Below are positions 27,737-37,304 of a DNA stretch of 64,000 nt, piece after piece. The position numbers and the translations under genes were made by a program. The notes below the pieces were generated by a model. That model saw only the letters and a program-made list of their open reading frames with translations, did no database searches and had not been told where the DNA came from. Position 1 is the stretch's first letter. The number at the start of each line of letters is the position of its first letter. Origin of the DNA: Herbaspirillum sp. ST 5-3 (GTDB lineage: Bacteria; Pseudomonadota; Gammaproteobacteria; Burkholderiales; Burkholderiaceae_D); contig NZ_STGI01000003.1 of NCBI RefSeq assembly GCF_004804275.1, forward strand, positions 248,001 through 312,000, in the 5' to 3' direction.

Positions 27737-27877
27737 ATGTGGTATTTCGCGTGGGTATTGGGAATAGGGTTTGCGGTGCTGCTTGGGATTCTTAATGCGA
27801 TGTGGGGCGAGAATGAGGAGGTGCGGGTGAAGGCGGGGCTTGAGGAGGAGGCTTTCTTCGGTGATTCAGCGCTGTAG
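27737..27877 (+). CDS. cydX: Cytochrome bd small subunit CydX
   Basis: 46 codons: MWYFAWVLGIGFAVLLGI then NAMWGENEEVR, the standard CydX single-helix protein needed for stability and heme retention in CydAB. The TAGGAG before the ATG overlaps the cydB stop. The C-terminal tail is longer than in typical CydX. Its last eight residues (FFGDSAL and the residue before) are encoded by the beginning of the dispersed repeat described at 27854, so the repeat has contributed the natural stop codon. Confidence 0.93.
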   Translation: MWYFAWVLGIGFAVLLGILNAMWGENEEVRVKAGLEEEAFFGDSAL

Positions 27878-28086
27878 TTTCTTCGTGGGGGCTTGCCGGG
27901 ACCGGCCCCGGCGGGCCGCTCACTTTTTTGCTTCGCCAAAAAAGTAAGCAAAAAAGGCGACCCTACTGCCGTCGCCCGCTGCGCGGGTTCCCAAAAGCGC
28001 GCCTGCCAAAACGGGAAGCGAAACAAACTCGCCTTCGGCTCAGACAGGTTTCGCTTCTTGATCCGTTTTGACAGGCGCGCTTTTGG
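27854..28086 (+). repeat. Stop-proximal structured repeat, copy A
   Basis: Copy running in the direction of cydX. Parts in order: TTCTTCGGTG start; hairpin GCCGGG (27895-27900) / CCCGGC (27907-27912); hairpin ACTTTTTTG (27922-27930) / CAAAAAAGT (27937-27945) around a CTTCGC loop; hairpin CCCGC-TGC-GCGGG (27975-27987); and a long hairpin in which 27991-28005 pairs perfectly with 28072-28086, 28007-28014 with 28063-28070, and 28015-28024 with 28048-28057. That last stem has 33 paired positions with one mismatch and one 5-nt bulge. Translated ORFs across it are spurious. Confidence 0.85.
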
Positions 28087-28112
28087 CGTCGTCAGAAAGG
28101 GAAATGCATACC

Positions 28113-28235
28113 CCATCCCCACCCCGACCCTCCCCTTGAAGGGGAGGGAGTTGGACTGTCCTTTATCGTTTTCAGGTGCAAGGTCAAGAACGGAATTCTC
28201 CCTCCCCTTCAAGGGGAGGGTCGGGGTGGGGATGG
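28113..28235. repeat. Inverted pair of CCCTCCCC-type palindromic repeats
   Basis: 28113-28150 and 28198-28235 are perfect 38-nt inverted copies separated by 47 bp. Each contains an internal palindrome (CCCTCCCCTTGAAGGGGAGGG-like). This type of C-rich sequence is common between genes in many proteobacteria. Together with the flanking copies A and B it makes the whole cydX-fisR gap a near-symmetric structure. Confidence 0.85.
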
Positions 28236-28261
28236 TTTGAAAAACACCCGCTCTGGCTCCG

Positions 28262-28504
28262 CCGAAGCGATGCAGGCAAAAGCGGATAAAGAAGCGAAAT
28301 CTGTCTGAGCTCCGAGCATAGCGAGGGCGAGTTATTTCGCTTCCCGCTTTTGCCTGCATCGCTTCGGGCACCCCGACAGGGGCGGAGACTTTGCGGTCGC
28401 CTTTCTTTGCTTACTTTCTTTGGCGAAGCAAAGAAAGTGAGCGGCTGCCGGGCCGCCCCCGGCAAGCCTCCACGGAGAACCACCCGCACCGAATCACCGA
28501 AGAA
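28262..28504 (-). repeat. Stop-proximal structured repeat, copy B
   Basis: Copy running in the direction of fisR, beginning 10 bp after its stop. Same order of parts as copy A. The ACTTTCTTTG (28413-28422) / CAAAGAAAGT (28429-28438) hairpin differs in sequence from copy A but pairs perfectly. The long hairpin pairs 28262-28285 with 28344-28367 (24 bp perfect) and 28291-28300 with 28334-28343 (10 bp), with the 5-nt bulge at the same place as in copy A. About ten of the 24 arm positions differ from copy A and nearly all are compensated on the other arm. Confidence 0.85.
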
Positions 28505-28513
28505 AAAACACAG

Positions 28514-29866
28514 CTAATCCAACCCCAGCGCCTTCAACCTCCGATACAAGGTCCGCTCACTCATCCCGAGATGAAACGCAAGCTCCTTGCGCGTCCCACG
28601 GAACCCTGCCATGACCTTCCGCAGGTGCTCGTCCGATTCCCCCTGCGGCCCGCCAGCATGCACCAGTAACACCGGCCGTTCGACCGCCTCCATGCCCAGG
28701 TCCGGCGGCAGATGCTCCGGACGAATCACGCCGTCGTCGCAAAACAGCATCGCGCGCTCCAGCACATTGCGCAGTTCACGCACATTGCCCGGCCATGCAT
28801 ATGACTGCAACTGCCTCATCGCGACAGGCGCCACGCTGATGCGCCCCTTGCCGCCGGGCCGGCGCTGCAGGATGGAGTTGACCAGCAGCGGAATGTCGTC
28901 GACGCGCTCGCGCAGTGCCGGCAGGTGAATCGGGAAGGCGCTGATGCGGTAATAGAGGTCGGGCCGGAAGCGGCCGTCGGTGATCATTTCCTTCAAGGGC
29001 TTGTGCGTAGCGGCGACCAGGCGGAAATCGGCGCGCAGCGTCTCCAGCCCGCCGACGCGGCGGAAGGCGCCGGACTCGATCAGGCGCAGCAGCTTGACCT
29101 GCATCGCCAGCGGCACGTCGCCGATTTCGTCGAGGAACAAGGTGCCGCCCTGTGCGGTTTCCACCAGTCCCTGCTTGCGAGTGTTGGCGCCGGTGAAGGA
29201 TCCCTTTTCGTGGCCGAACAGTTCGCTCTCGAACAATGTTTCGGTCAGGCCGGAACAATCGACCACGACGAAGGGACCGTTGGCGCGATCGCTCATCTCA
29301 TGCACGGCGCGCGCGAACAATTCCTTGCCGGTGCCGGATTCGCCCTGCAACAGGACAGGCAGCATGGACGGCGCGACCCGTTGCAGGGCGGACAAGGCTT
29401 CGTTGAATGGGGCGGAGCATCCGACCAGCCCTTCGGCGCTCGGCCTTGCAGAGACGCTGCGTACCACCGCCAGCCGCTCGACGTAGGCCACGACTTCGTG
29501 CTGTTCGTCGAGGATGGGACGCAGTTCCACGTCGACGTGTTCCGGGCCTCGCGGGGTATGGTGGATGTGCAGTACACGGTCCGGGCCGCGCTTTTCGTAG
29601 GCCTTTTTCATCGGGCAGTGCTCGCCCGCACGATCGCAGGGGACGTCGTAATGATGCGAGATGCGGTAGCACTTGTGTCCGATATACGGTTTGTCCGCGG
29701 TCGCGAACTGCCGCTGATAGGAGGTGTTGGCGGCGAGGATGTTGTACTCGGGATCGAGCACGATCATCGGTTGCGCTTCCTGTTCGAGGAAGGAAACCAG
29801 GGCCTGAACCTGTGGTGCCGAGCGCAGGGTGGTGCCGGAAACCGGGGGAAGGGAAGAACTGCTCAT
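28514..29866 (-). CDS. fisR: Sigma-54-dependent sulfide/polysulfide-responsive regulator FisR
   Basis: 450 aa. The N-terminal PAS-like sensor (~18-140) contains three cysteines C66, C77 and C84 ([22 protein letters not shown]). Their spacing (11 and 7) equals that of C53/C64/C71 of Cupriavidus FisR, which react with polysulfide. The AAA+ domain (~155-390) has Walker [17 protein letters not shown], the sigma-54 contact loop GSFTGA (Ser for Ala) and [12 protein letters not shown]. The C-terminus is a Fis-type HTH ([20 protein letters not shown]). It is divergent from a persulfide dioxygenase gene that has a sigma-54 promoter, matching the known FisR-pdo arrangement. Confidence 0.9.
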   Translation of the reverse strand: MSSSSLPPVSGTTLRSAPQVQALVSFLEQEAQPMIVLDPEYNILAANTSYQRQFATADKPYIGHKCYRISHHYDVPCDRAGEHCPMKKAYEKRGPDRVLHIHHTPRGPEHVDVELRPILDEQHEVVAYVERLAVVRSVSARPSAEGLVGCSAPFNEALSALQRVAPSMLPVLLQGESGTGKELFARAVHEMSDRANGPFVVVDCSGLTETLFESELFGHEKGSFTGANTRKQGLVETAQGGTLFLDEIGDVPLAMQVKLLRLIESGAFRRVGGLETLRADFRLVAATHKPLKEMITDGRFRPDLYYRISAFPIHLPALRERVDDIPLLVNSILQRRPGGKGRISVAPVAMRQLQSYAWPGNVRELRNVLERAMLFCDDGVIRPEHLPPDLGMEAVERPVLLVHAGGPQGESDEHLRKVMAGFRGTRKELAFHLGMSERTLYRRLKALGLD

Positions 29867-29898
29867 GATGGCTCCTTGTCTGGTTTCACTGTGACGCC

Positions 29899-29937
29899 TG
29901 CTGCCATCACTGTCAAGGAGCTATGTCAATGGCAGCA
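29899..29937. promoter_or_regulatory. Candidate FisR upstream activator site (inverted repeat)
   Basis: TGCTGCCAT (29899-29907) and ATGGCAGCA (29929-29937) form a perfect 9-bp inverted repeat with 21-bp centre, i.e. half-sites 30 bp (about three helical turns) apart. It lies ~95-135 bp upstream of the sigma-54 promoter, the usual position of an enhancer for an AAA+ activator. Confidence 0.55.
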
Positions 29938-30032
29938 ATGGTGCTTGCCGATTCTGCCGGCAACCTCGCATCACCCGAAAAACTTCGTGTGAAATCAAGG
30001 ATGTATCGAACATCCGCGATCAGCATCCGATC

Positions 30033-30048
30033 TGGTATGTCTCTTGCA
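30033..30048 (+). promoter_or_regulatory. Sigma-54 (RpoN) promoter of the persulfide dioxygenase gene
   Basis: TGGTATGTCTCTTGCA fits the consensus TGGYRYRNNNNTTGCW at every position. It ends 41 bp before the start codon of the persulfide dioxygenase gene and faces it. Confidence 0.85.
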
Positions 30049-30089
30049 CAACTCCCGCCGGGGCGTGCGTTATTTGCCGGGGAAAGATC

Positions 30090-30962
30090 ATGATCAGCAG
30101 TCGCCGCATGTATGTTGAAGGCTTCTTCGATCCGCTGACGCGGGCCGTCAGTTATCTCCTGCTCGACTCGGAGTCGCGCCAATGCGCGCTGATCGACAGC
30201 GTGCTGGATTACGACCCGCGCACCGGCAATATCGGCGGCGCCAATGCCGACAAGCTGGTCGCGCGCGTGCATGCTCTCGGGGCAACGGTGCAGTGGATCA
30301 TCGAAACCCATGTGCATGCCGACCACCTGACAGCGGCGCATTACCTGCAGCAGAAGCTCGGCGGCAAGACCGGCACCGGGCAGCAGGTCATGGCGGTCCA
30401 GCAGATGTTCGGCAACCTGTTTCATGAGGGCTCCGGCTTCTCCTGCGAAGGCAGGCAGTTCGACCATCTTTTCGCCGATGAGGAATGCTTCGAAGTCGGC
30501 ACCCTGACATGCCGCGCACTGCACACCCCCGGCCATACGCCTGCATGCATGACCTATGTGGTGCGCGACGAAAACGACATCGCGGCTTTCGTCGGAGACA
30601 CCCTGTTCATGCCGGAGCTCGGCACGGCGCGCTGCGATTTTCCGGGCGCCAGCGCACGCGCCCTGTATCGCTCCATCAACCGGGTGCTGAGCCTGCCGCC
30701 ATACACACGTCTGTACATGTGCCACGGCGTCCAATCCGATGGCGGCGAGGCGCAGTTCTCCAGCACGGTCGCCGAGGAGCGCGAGGCGAATATCCACGTC
30801 CGCGACGGCGTCAGCGAAGAGGAGTTCGTTGCCTTGCGCGCGCGGCAGGATGCCGTGCTGGACGTGCCGGACCGGTTCCTGCCTTCGGTTCAGGTCAATG
30901 TGCGCGCGGGACGTTTTCCGAATTGGAAGACGAGAACATTCAATCCTGAAACTTCCGGCTGA
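30090..30962 (+). CDS. Persulfide dioxygenase (ETHE1/Blh-like MBL-fold)
   Basis: 290 aa, metallo-beta-lactamase fold. Metal-site motifs: THVHADHLTA (His74, His76, Asp78, His79), HTPGHTPACMTY and VGDTLFMPELGTARCDFPGA. A C-terminal MCHG histidine follows. In this family a mononuclear iron oxidises glutathione persulfide to sulfite. The divergent FisR gene and the consensus sigma-54 promoter argue for a persulfide dioxygenase rather than a glyoxalase II. No sulfide:quinone oxidoreductase gene is in the window, so the first step would be encoded elsewhere. Confidence 0.88.
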   Translation: MISSRRMYVEGFFDPLTRAVSYLLLDSESRQCALIDSVLDYDPRTGNIGGANADKLVARVHALGATVQWIIETHVHADHLTAAHYLQQKLGGKTGTGQQVMAVQQMFGNLFHEGSGFSCEGRQFDHLFADEECFEVGTLTCRALHTPGHTPACMTYVVRDENDIAAFVGDTLFMPELGTARCDFPGASARALYRSINRVLSLPPYTRLYMCHGVQSDGGEAQFSSTVAEEREANIHVRDGVSEEEFVALRARQDAVLDVPDRFLPSVQVNVRAGRFPNWKTRTFNPETSG

Positions 30963-31046
30963 CGCGACGTCATCGGTCCGCAGCGGCATTGCCGCCTTGT
31001 CCTTGCCATGATTCATGCGATCCCCAGCAAGAGCCGGCGCGACAAT

Positions 31047-31062
31047 TTACAAACGCTTGTAA
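31047..31062. promoter_or_regulatory. Palindrome TTACAA-ACGC-TTGTAA upstream of the ACIII-caa3 operon
   Basis: Perfect 6-bp inverted repeat with 4-bp centre, 180 bp before actA and just ahead of a -10-like TATATT (31065-31070). It could be an operator for a dimeric repressor overlapping the promoter spacer. No regulator gene is adjacent. The rest of 30963-31240 shows no gene. Confidence 0.45.
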
Positions 31063-31240
31063 TTTATATTTGATCGAATGTAGTTGCACTCCCGACAAGC
31101 GTGGCAATCAGGGCATTGCCGCGTCCGTCTTTGTTCCTCGCTGGCGTCATCGCACCGTCCGTAAAAGCGCTGGCATCCGACTTGCGTCAAGGTGAACCCG
31201 GGATTGAATTGCACCGGGCAAATCTGTCGGCTTTTGTCGG

Positions 31241-31897
31241 ATGGCATCCATGGCGCAGGCGTTCAGTCAACCTGAGATTCTTGCAATCAAGCTGTTCTTC
31301 CTGGGCGCGGCGCTCTTGCTGGCTGCGGCGGTTGCTGCTGCGCGCTGGGCCATGTCGCCGGCTGATGCAATCAATCAACCCGTGGTGCAGCCGATTCCTT
31401 TCAGCCACAAGCATCACGCGGGCGACGATGGCATCGACTGCCGCTATTGCCATACCTCGGTCGAGAAATCCTCGTTCGCCGGACTGCCGACCACGCAGAT
31501 CTGCCTGACCTGCCATTCGCAACTGTTCCGCGATGCGCCGATGCTGTCGCCCTTGCATGAGAGCGCGCGCACCCAAACGCCAATCCGCTGGAATCGCGTG
31601 CACGACCTGCCGGACTTCGTGTTCTTCGATCACAGCATTCATGTCAGCAAGGGCGTTGCCTGCGTCGAATGCCACGGCCGCGTCGACCAGATGCCGCTGA
31701 CCACGCGCGTAGCGTCGCTCGACATGCAGTGGTGTCTGGAATGCCACCGCCACGCGCAGCAGCACATCCGGCCGAAGTCCGAGGTGTTTTCCATGACGGC
31801 TGCGCGGCCCTCGCCGCAGGAGGCCGCGCAGCTGGCCCGCCTGTACCATCTGCAGGACACGCGGCGGCTGACCGATTGTTCGACCTGTCACCGCTGA
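31241..31897 (+). CDS. actA: Alternative complex III pentaheme cytochrome c subunit
   Basis: 218 aa. One N-terminal membrane anchor (IKLFFLGAALLLAAAVAAARW), then five CXXCH heme motifs: CRYCH, CLTCH, CVECH, CLECH and CSTCH, with spaced histidines for bis-His ligation (FSHKHH, FDHSIHV). This is the ActA subunit, which receives electrons in the periplasm. ATG 31250 is an alternative start. First gene of a tightly packed 13-gene operon. Confidence 0.92.
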   Translation: MASMAQAFSQPEILAIKLFFLGAALLLAAAVAAARWAMSPADAINQPVVQPIPFSHKHHAGDDGIDCRYCHTSVEKSSFAGLPTTQICLTCHSQLFRDAPMLSPLHESARTQTPIRWNRVHDLPDFVFFDHSIHVSKGVACVECHGRVDQMPLTTRVASLDMQWCLECHRHAQQHIRPKSEVFSMTAARPSPQEAAQLARLYHLQDTRRLTDCSTCHR

Positions 31898-31899
31898 CC

Positions 31900-34761
31900 A
31901 TGAGCCGCCGTCCGCACATTCCTATCACGCCGATTGATGCCGAGCCGCAGAGCGCGGAGCGGCGCAGCTTCCTGAAGATCATGGCGGCGTCCATGGCGCT
32001 GGCGGCCGGCGGCTGCGGCGGCCCGCCGCGCGAGCCCATCCTTCCCTACGTGCAGATGCCGGAAATGCTGGTACCCGGCCGGCCGCTGTACTACGCCACC
32101 GCATTCATGCACCGCGGCTACGCGCAGGGCGTGCTGGTGGAAAGTAACATGGGGCGGCCGACCAAGGTCGAGGGCAACCCGCATCACCCGGCCAGCCTCG
32201 GCGCAAGCGGCGTGTTCGCGCAGGCGTCGGTGCTGCAGCTATGGGACCCGGATCGTTCGCAGACCGTGCGGCAAGGCGCGACCTTGGCGACCTGGGATGC
32301 CTTCAAGACGAAGCTGCTGGAGCGGCGCAAGGCGTGGCAGTCGGACGGCGGGGCCGGCTTGCGCATCCTCACCGGGACTGTCAGTTCGCCCACGCTGGCG
32401 GCGCAGATCGCGGCGCTGCTCCGGCGCTATCCGAAGGCGCGCTGGCATTGCCACGATCCGCTGCATGACGACGCCGGGTATGAGGCAACGCGCCTGGCCT
32501 TCGGACAGCCGGCGGACCTGTTGTACCGTTTCGATCGGGCCGCCATCGTGTTTAGTCTCGATGCCGATCCCTTCAGCGACTGGCCGGGCGCCATACGCTA
32601 CGCGCGCGACTTCGTGCAAGGACGGCGCAGCAGCGCGGCGCAATTCGACAAGCGCTTGTACACGCTGGAGGCGTCGCCGGGCCTGCTCGGCGCGATGGCG
32701 GACAACCGCATTGCGCTGCCGCCGCACGATATCGAGAGAACCGTCTGGCGCATCGCCGCGCGATTGGGAATGGCGGGACTGCCGCAGGTTCCGCCCGCAA
32801 ACGACGCGCGCGCTGGCAAATGGGAAGAGGTGTTGGCAGACCGGCTGACACGGCATCGCGGCGCATCGCTGATCGTGGCGGGCGGCAGCCTCTCGCCCCA
32901 GACACGCGCGCTGGTGCACTTGATGAATGCGCATCTCGGCAACCTCGGCAAGACCGTCATGCCGATCGCGCCGGTCGAGGCCAGTCCGCAGAACCATGCG
33001 GAATCGATTGCATCGCTGGCCAAGGACATGCATGCCGGCGCGGTCAGCTCGCTCGTCATGTTCGACACCAATCCCGTGTATGACGCGCCGGCCGACATCG
33101 GCTTCGAGCAGGCATTGCGCAAGCTGCCGTTCTCGGTGCACCTCGGCCTGTATCGCGACGAAACCGCGCGCGTATCGACCTGGCATTTGCCGCAGGCGCA
33201 CGGCTATGAACAGTGGAGCGACGGACGCGCGTTCGACGGCAGTGCCTCGATCGTGCAGCCGGTGATCGCGCCGCTGTATGGCGGCCGCTCGGCGCACGAG
33301 TTGCTCGACTTGTTATCCGGGGAGGGCGAGCGCTCCGCTTATGCGCTGGTACGCGGCTTCTGGCAGGCCAGAAGCGGGGCCCGCGATCTCGATGCATTCT
33401 GGGAAGCTGCGTTGCGCAAGGGCGTGATAGACGGCAGCGAAAGCACCGTCTTGACGCTGCATCCGACGCGCTCGGTGCCGCCGCCAGCCTTCGAAGGTCC
33501 TGCATTGCGCGCATTGTTCGCACCCGATGCGTCGGTCGGCGGCGGCGAATATGCGAACAATGCCTGGCTGCAGGAACTGCCCCGGCCATTCAGCACGCTG
33601 ACCTGGGACAACGCGGCCATGATCAGCGAAAACACCGCCCGGTCATTGCAGCTGCAAACCGGCGACGTGGTGCGCCTGTCGCTGGCGGATCGCACGGATG
33701 CGACGGCCGATGCGACGATTGAGGCGCCGGTATGGGTGTGGGCAGGGCATGCGGACGGCGCGGTGACGCTGCATCTTGGTTACGGGCGGCGCGCGGCCGG
33801 GCATGTGGGCAATGGTGTCGGCTTCGATGCCTACCGGCTGAAGACGCTGCGCGGCCCGCATGCGCTGAAGCTGGAAAAGACCGGCCGCCAGATCGCCTTT
33901 GCCACCACGCAGAATCATCAGCGCATGGAAGGACGCGACATCGTGCGCATGGCGACGCTGGAGGAATTCCGCCGCAATCCGCATTTCGCCAACGACCAGC
34001 CGCGCGAACGCACGCCGGAAATCAGCCTCTACGCCGAGTGGCAGTACAAGGATTACAAGTGGGGCATGGCGATCGACCAGAACGCCTGCATCGGCTGCCG
34101 CGCCTGCACCATCGCCTGCCAGGCGGAGAACAATATCCCGGTGGTGGGCAGGGAAGAGGTGCGTCGCGGGCGCGAGATGCACTGGATACGCGTGGACCGT
34201 TACGACATCGGCCCGGCCACGCATGTGCGCAGCGCATTCCAGCCGGTGCCCTGCATGCATTGCGAGACCGCGCCCTGCGAGGAAGTGTGCCCGGTGGGCG
34301 CGACGGTGCACGACAGCGAAGGACTCAATGTCCAGGTCTACAACCGCTGCGTCGGAACGCGCTTCTGCTCGAACAACTGCCCGTACAAGGTGCGCCGTTT
34401 CAACTTTCTGAAGTACACCGAGACCAGCCTCGATCGGCCCGCACCGGCCTACAACCCCGAGGTCACGGTGCGGCGGCGCGGCGTGATGGAGAAATGCAAT
34501 TACTGCCTGCAACGCGTCACGCGCGCGCGCATCGAGGCGGAAAAGCTCGGGCGGCGCGTGCAGGATGGGGAAGTGATGACGGCCTGCCAGGCCGCGTGCC
34601 CGACCGAGGCGATCGTGTTCGGCGACTTGAACGATCCGGGCAGCAAGGTGAATCGGGCGAAGGCATCGCCGCTCGATTACGCGCTGCTCGCGGAATTGAA
34701 CACGCGGCCGCGGACGACATATGCTGCGGTAGTGTTGAACCCGGATGATGAATTGGGCTGA
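31900..34761 (+). CDS. actB: Alternative complex III molybdopterin-fold/iron-sulfur subunit
   Basis: 953 aa. The ATG at 31900 is 2 bp after the actA stop and gives a twin-arginine signal ([20 protein letters not shown]). Residues ~40-700 resemble a molybdopterin oxidoreductase, although ActB proteins lack the cofactor. The C-terminal ~230 residues carry a ferredoxin-like four-cluster set: [53 protein letters not shown], and CNYCLQRV with [16 protein letters not shown]. It passes electrons between the hemes and the quinol site. Confidence 0.93.
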   Translation: MSRRPHIPITPIDAEPQSAERRSFLKIMAASMALAAGGCGGPPREPILPYVQMPEMLVPGRPLYYATAFMHRGYAQGVLVESNMGRPTKVEGNPHHPASLGASGVFAQASVLQLWDPDRSQTVRQGATLATWDAFKTKLLERRKAWQSDGGAGLRILTGTVSSPTLAAQIAALLRRYPKARWHCHDPLHDDAGYEATRLAFGQPADLLYRFDRAAIVFSLDADPFSDWPGAIRYARDFVQGRRSSAAQFDKRLYTLEASPGLLGAMADNRIALPPHDIERTVWRIAARLGMAGLPQVPPANDARAGKWEEVLADRLTRHRGASLIVAGGSLSPQTRALVHLMNAHLGNLGKTVMPIAPVEASPQNHAESIASLAKDMHAGAVSSLVMFDTNPVYDAPADIGFEQALRKLPFSVHLGLYRDETARVSTWHLPQAHGYEQWSDGRAFDGSASIVQPVIAPLYGGRSAHELLDLLSGEGERSAYALVRGFWQARSGARDLDAFWEAALRKGVIDGSESTVLTLHPTRSVPPPAFEGPALRALFAPDASVGGGEYANNAWLQELPRPFSTLTWDNAAMISENTARSLQLQTGDVVRLSLADRTDATADATIEAPVWVWAGHADGAVTLHLGYGRRAAGHVGNGVGFDAYRLKTLRGPHALKLEKTGRQIAFATTQNHQRMEGRDIVRMATLEEFRRNPHFANDQPRERTPEISLYAEWQYKDYKWGMAIDQNACIGCRACTIACQAENNIPVVGREEVRRGREMHWIRVDRYDIGPATHVRSAFQPVPCMHCETAPCEEVCPVGATVHDSEGLNVQVYNRCVGTRFCSNNCPYKVRRFNFLKYTETSLDRPAPAYNPEVTVRRRGVMEKCNYCLQRVTRARIEAEKLGRRVQDGEVMTACQAACPTEAIVFGDLNDPGSKVNRAKASPLDYALLAELNTRPRTTYAAVVLNPDDELG

Positions 34762-34780
34762 AGGAGGTAACGAGGCAATC

Positions 34781-36162
<1,382 letters not shown>

Positions 36163-36166
<4 letters not shown>

Positions 36167-36696
36167 GCGCGGCGCTTTACGGGCTGATCGCGGAATTCCG
36201 CACCGGCGACGCACTGCTGGAGGCGGCACGTCGCGCGCGGGACGAGGGCTACAGCGCGGTGGAAGCCTATGCGCCGTATCCGGTCGAGGGCATCGCCGAG
36301 GCCGTCGGTTTCCGGCGGCAACGCGTGCCGCTGTTTGCGCTGCTGGGCGGAATCGTCGGCGCGGCGGGCGGTTATTTCCTGCAATGGTATTCGGCGGTCA
36401 TCGACTACCCCATCAATGTCGGCGGCCGTCCGCTGCACAGCTGGCCTTCCTTCATTCCGTCGACTTTCGAGCTGGCCATCCTCGGCGCCGCGCTGGCTGC
36501 GGTGTTCGGCATGCTGTTTGCCAACGGCTTGCCGCGCCTGTATCACCCGATCTTCAATGCGCCGGATTTCGAGCAGGCGACGCGTCATCGCTTCTTCCTT
36601 TGCCTGCCGGTCCATGATCCGCACTTTCAGGAAGCGCGCAGCCGGGATTTCCTGCAAAGCCTGCAGCCCATGTCGGTCAGCGAGGTGCCGGCATGA
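36163..36696 (+). CDS. actD: Alternative complex III subunit ActD (DUF3341)
   Basis: 177 aa. An N-terminal soluble segment ([35 protein letters not shown]), then two membrane helices ([34 protein letters not shown]) with the family run [16 protein letters not shown]. Start and stop both overlap their neighbours by ATGA. Confidence 0.9.
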
Positions 36697-37304
36697 GGAT
36701 GCTCGCCTGCCTGTTGTGCGTGCTCTGCCTGACCGCATGCGAAAAGGCCATGCAGGACATGTACGACCAGCCGAAATACAAGCCCTTTGCGCAGAGCGCG
36801 CTGTTCGCCGACGGCAATTCATCGCGACCCTTGCCGCCCGACAGCGTGCCCTTCGCCAGCGGACCCTTCGCGGGCACATCCAGCGGACGCAGCGGTGAAA
36901 ACGAGGTGACACAGGACAAGGCAGCATTGGCGGCAAAGACCAACCCCTATCCGGTCACGCTGCAATTGCTCAGGCGCGGGCAGGAACGCTACTCGATCTA
37001 TTGCCTGCCATGCCACAGTCCGGCGGGCGACGGCGATGGACTGGTGGCGCGGCGCGGTTTCCCGCATCCGCCGTCCTACCACAGCGAGCGCCTGCGCCAG
37101 GCGCCGGACCGTCATTTCTTCGATGTGATGAGCAATGGCTACGGCATCATGCATTCCTACGCCGACCGCGTCGCGCCTCCCGACCGCTGGGCCATCGTCG
37201 CCTACATACGCGCCCTGCAACTGAGCCAGAACGCCGACGCGAAAAGACTTCCGCCCGATGCGCGCGCGCATCTTGCCTCCAGCGGGCAAGGAGGGCGGCC
37301 ATGA
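36693..37304 (+). CDS. actE: Alternative complex III monoheme cytochrome c lipoprotein
   Basis: 203 aa. Lipoprotein signal peptide with lipobox CLTAC (Cys16). A single heme motif CLPCH (YSIYCLPCHSPAGDGDG) and a distal methionine candidate in NGYGIMHSYADRV. Likely electron exit from ACIII toward the caa3 oxidase. Overlaps actF by ATGA. Confidence 0.92.
   Translation: MRMLACLLCVLCLTACEKAMQDMYDQPKYKPFAQSALFADGNSSRPLPPDSVPFASGPFAGTSSGRSGENEVTQDKAALAAKTNPYPVTLQLLRRGQERYSIYCLPCHSPAGDGDGLVARRGFPHPPSYHSERLRQAPDRHFFDVMSNGYGIMHSYADRVAPPDRWAIVAYIRALQLSQNADAKRLPPDARAHLASSGQGGRP

Noticed and set aside
28113-28235. Inverted 38-nt repeats as IS element ends
   Set aside because: Only 47 bp lie between them, with no transposase and no target duplication seen.
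27724-28371. Open frames across the cydX-fisR gap (both strands)
   Set aside because: They translate hairpin repeats (peptides like PTPTLPLKGRE) and are a known artefact of such intergenic repeats.
30090-30962. Glyoxalase II annotation for the MBL-fold gene
   Set aside because: The FisR neighbour and sigma-54 promoter favour persulfide dioxygenase.
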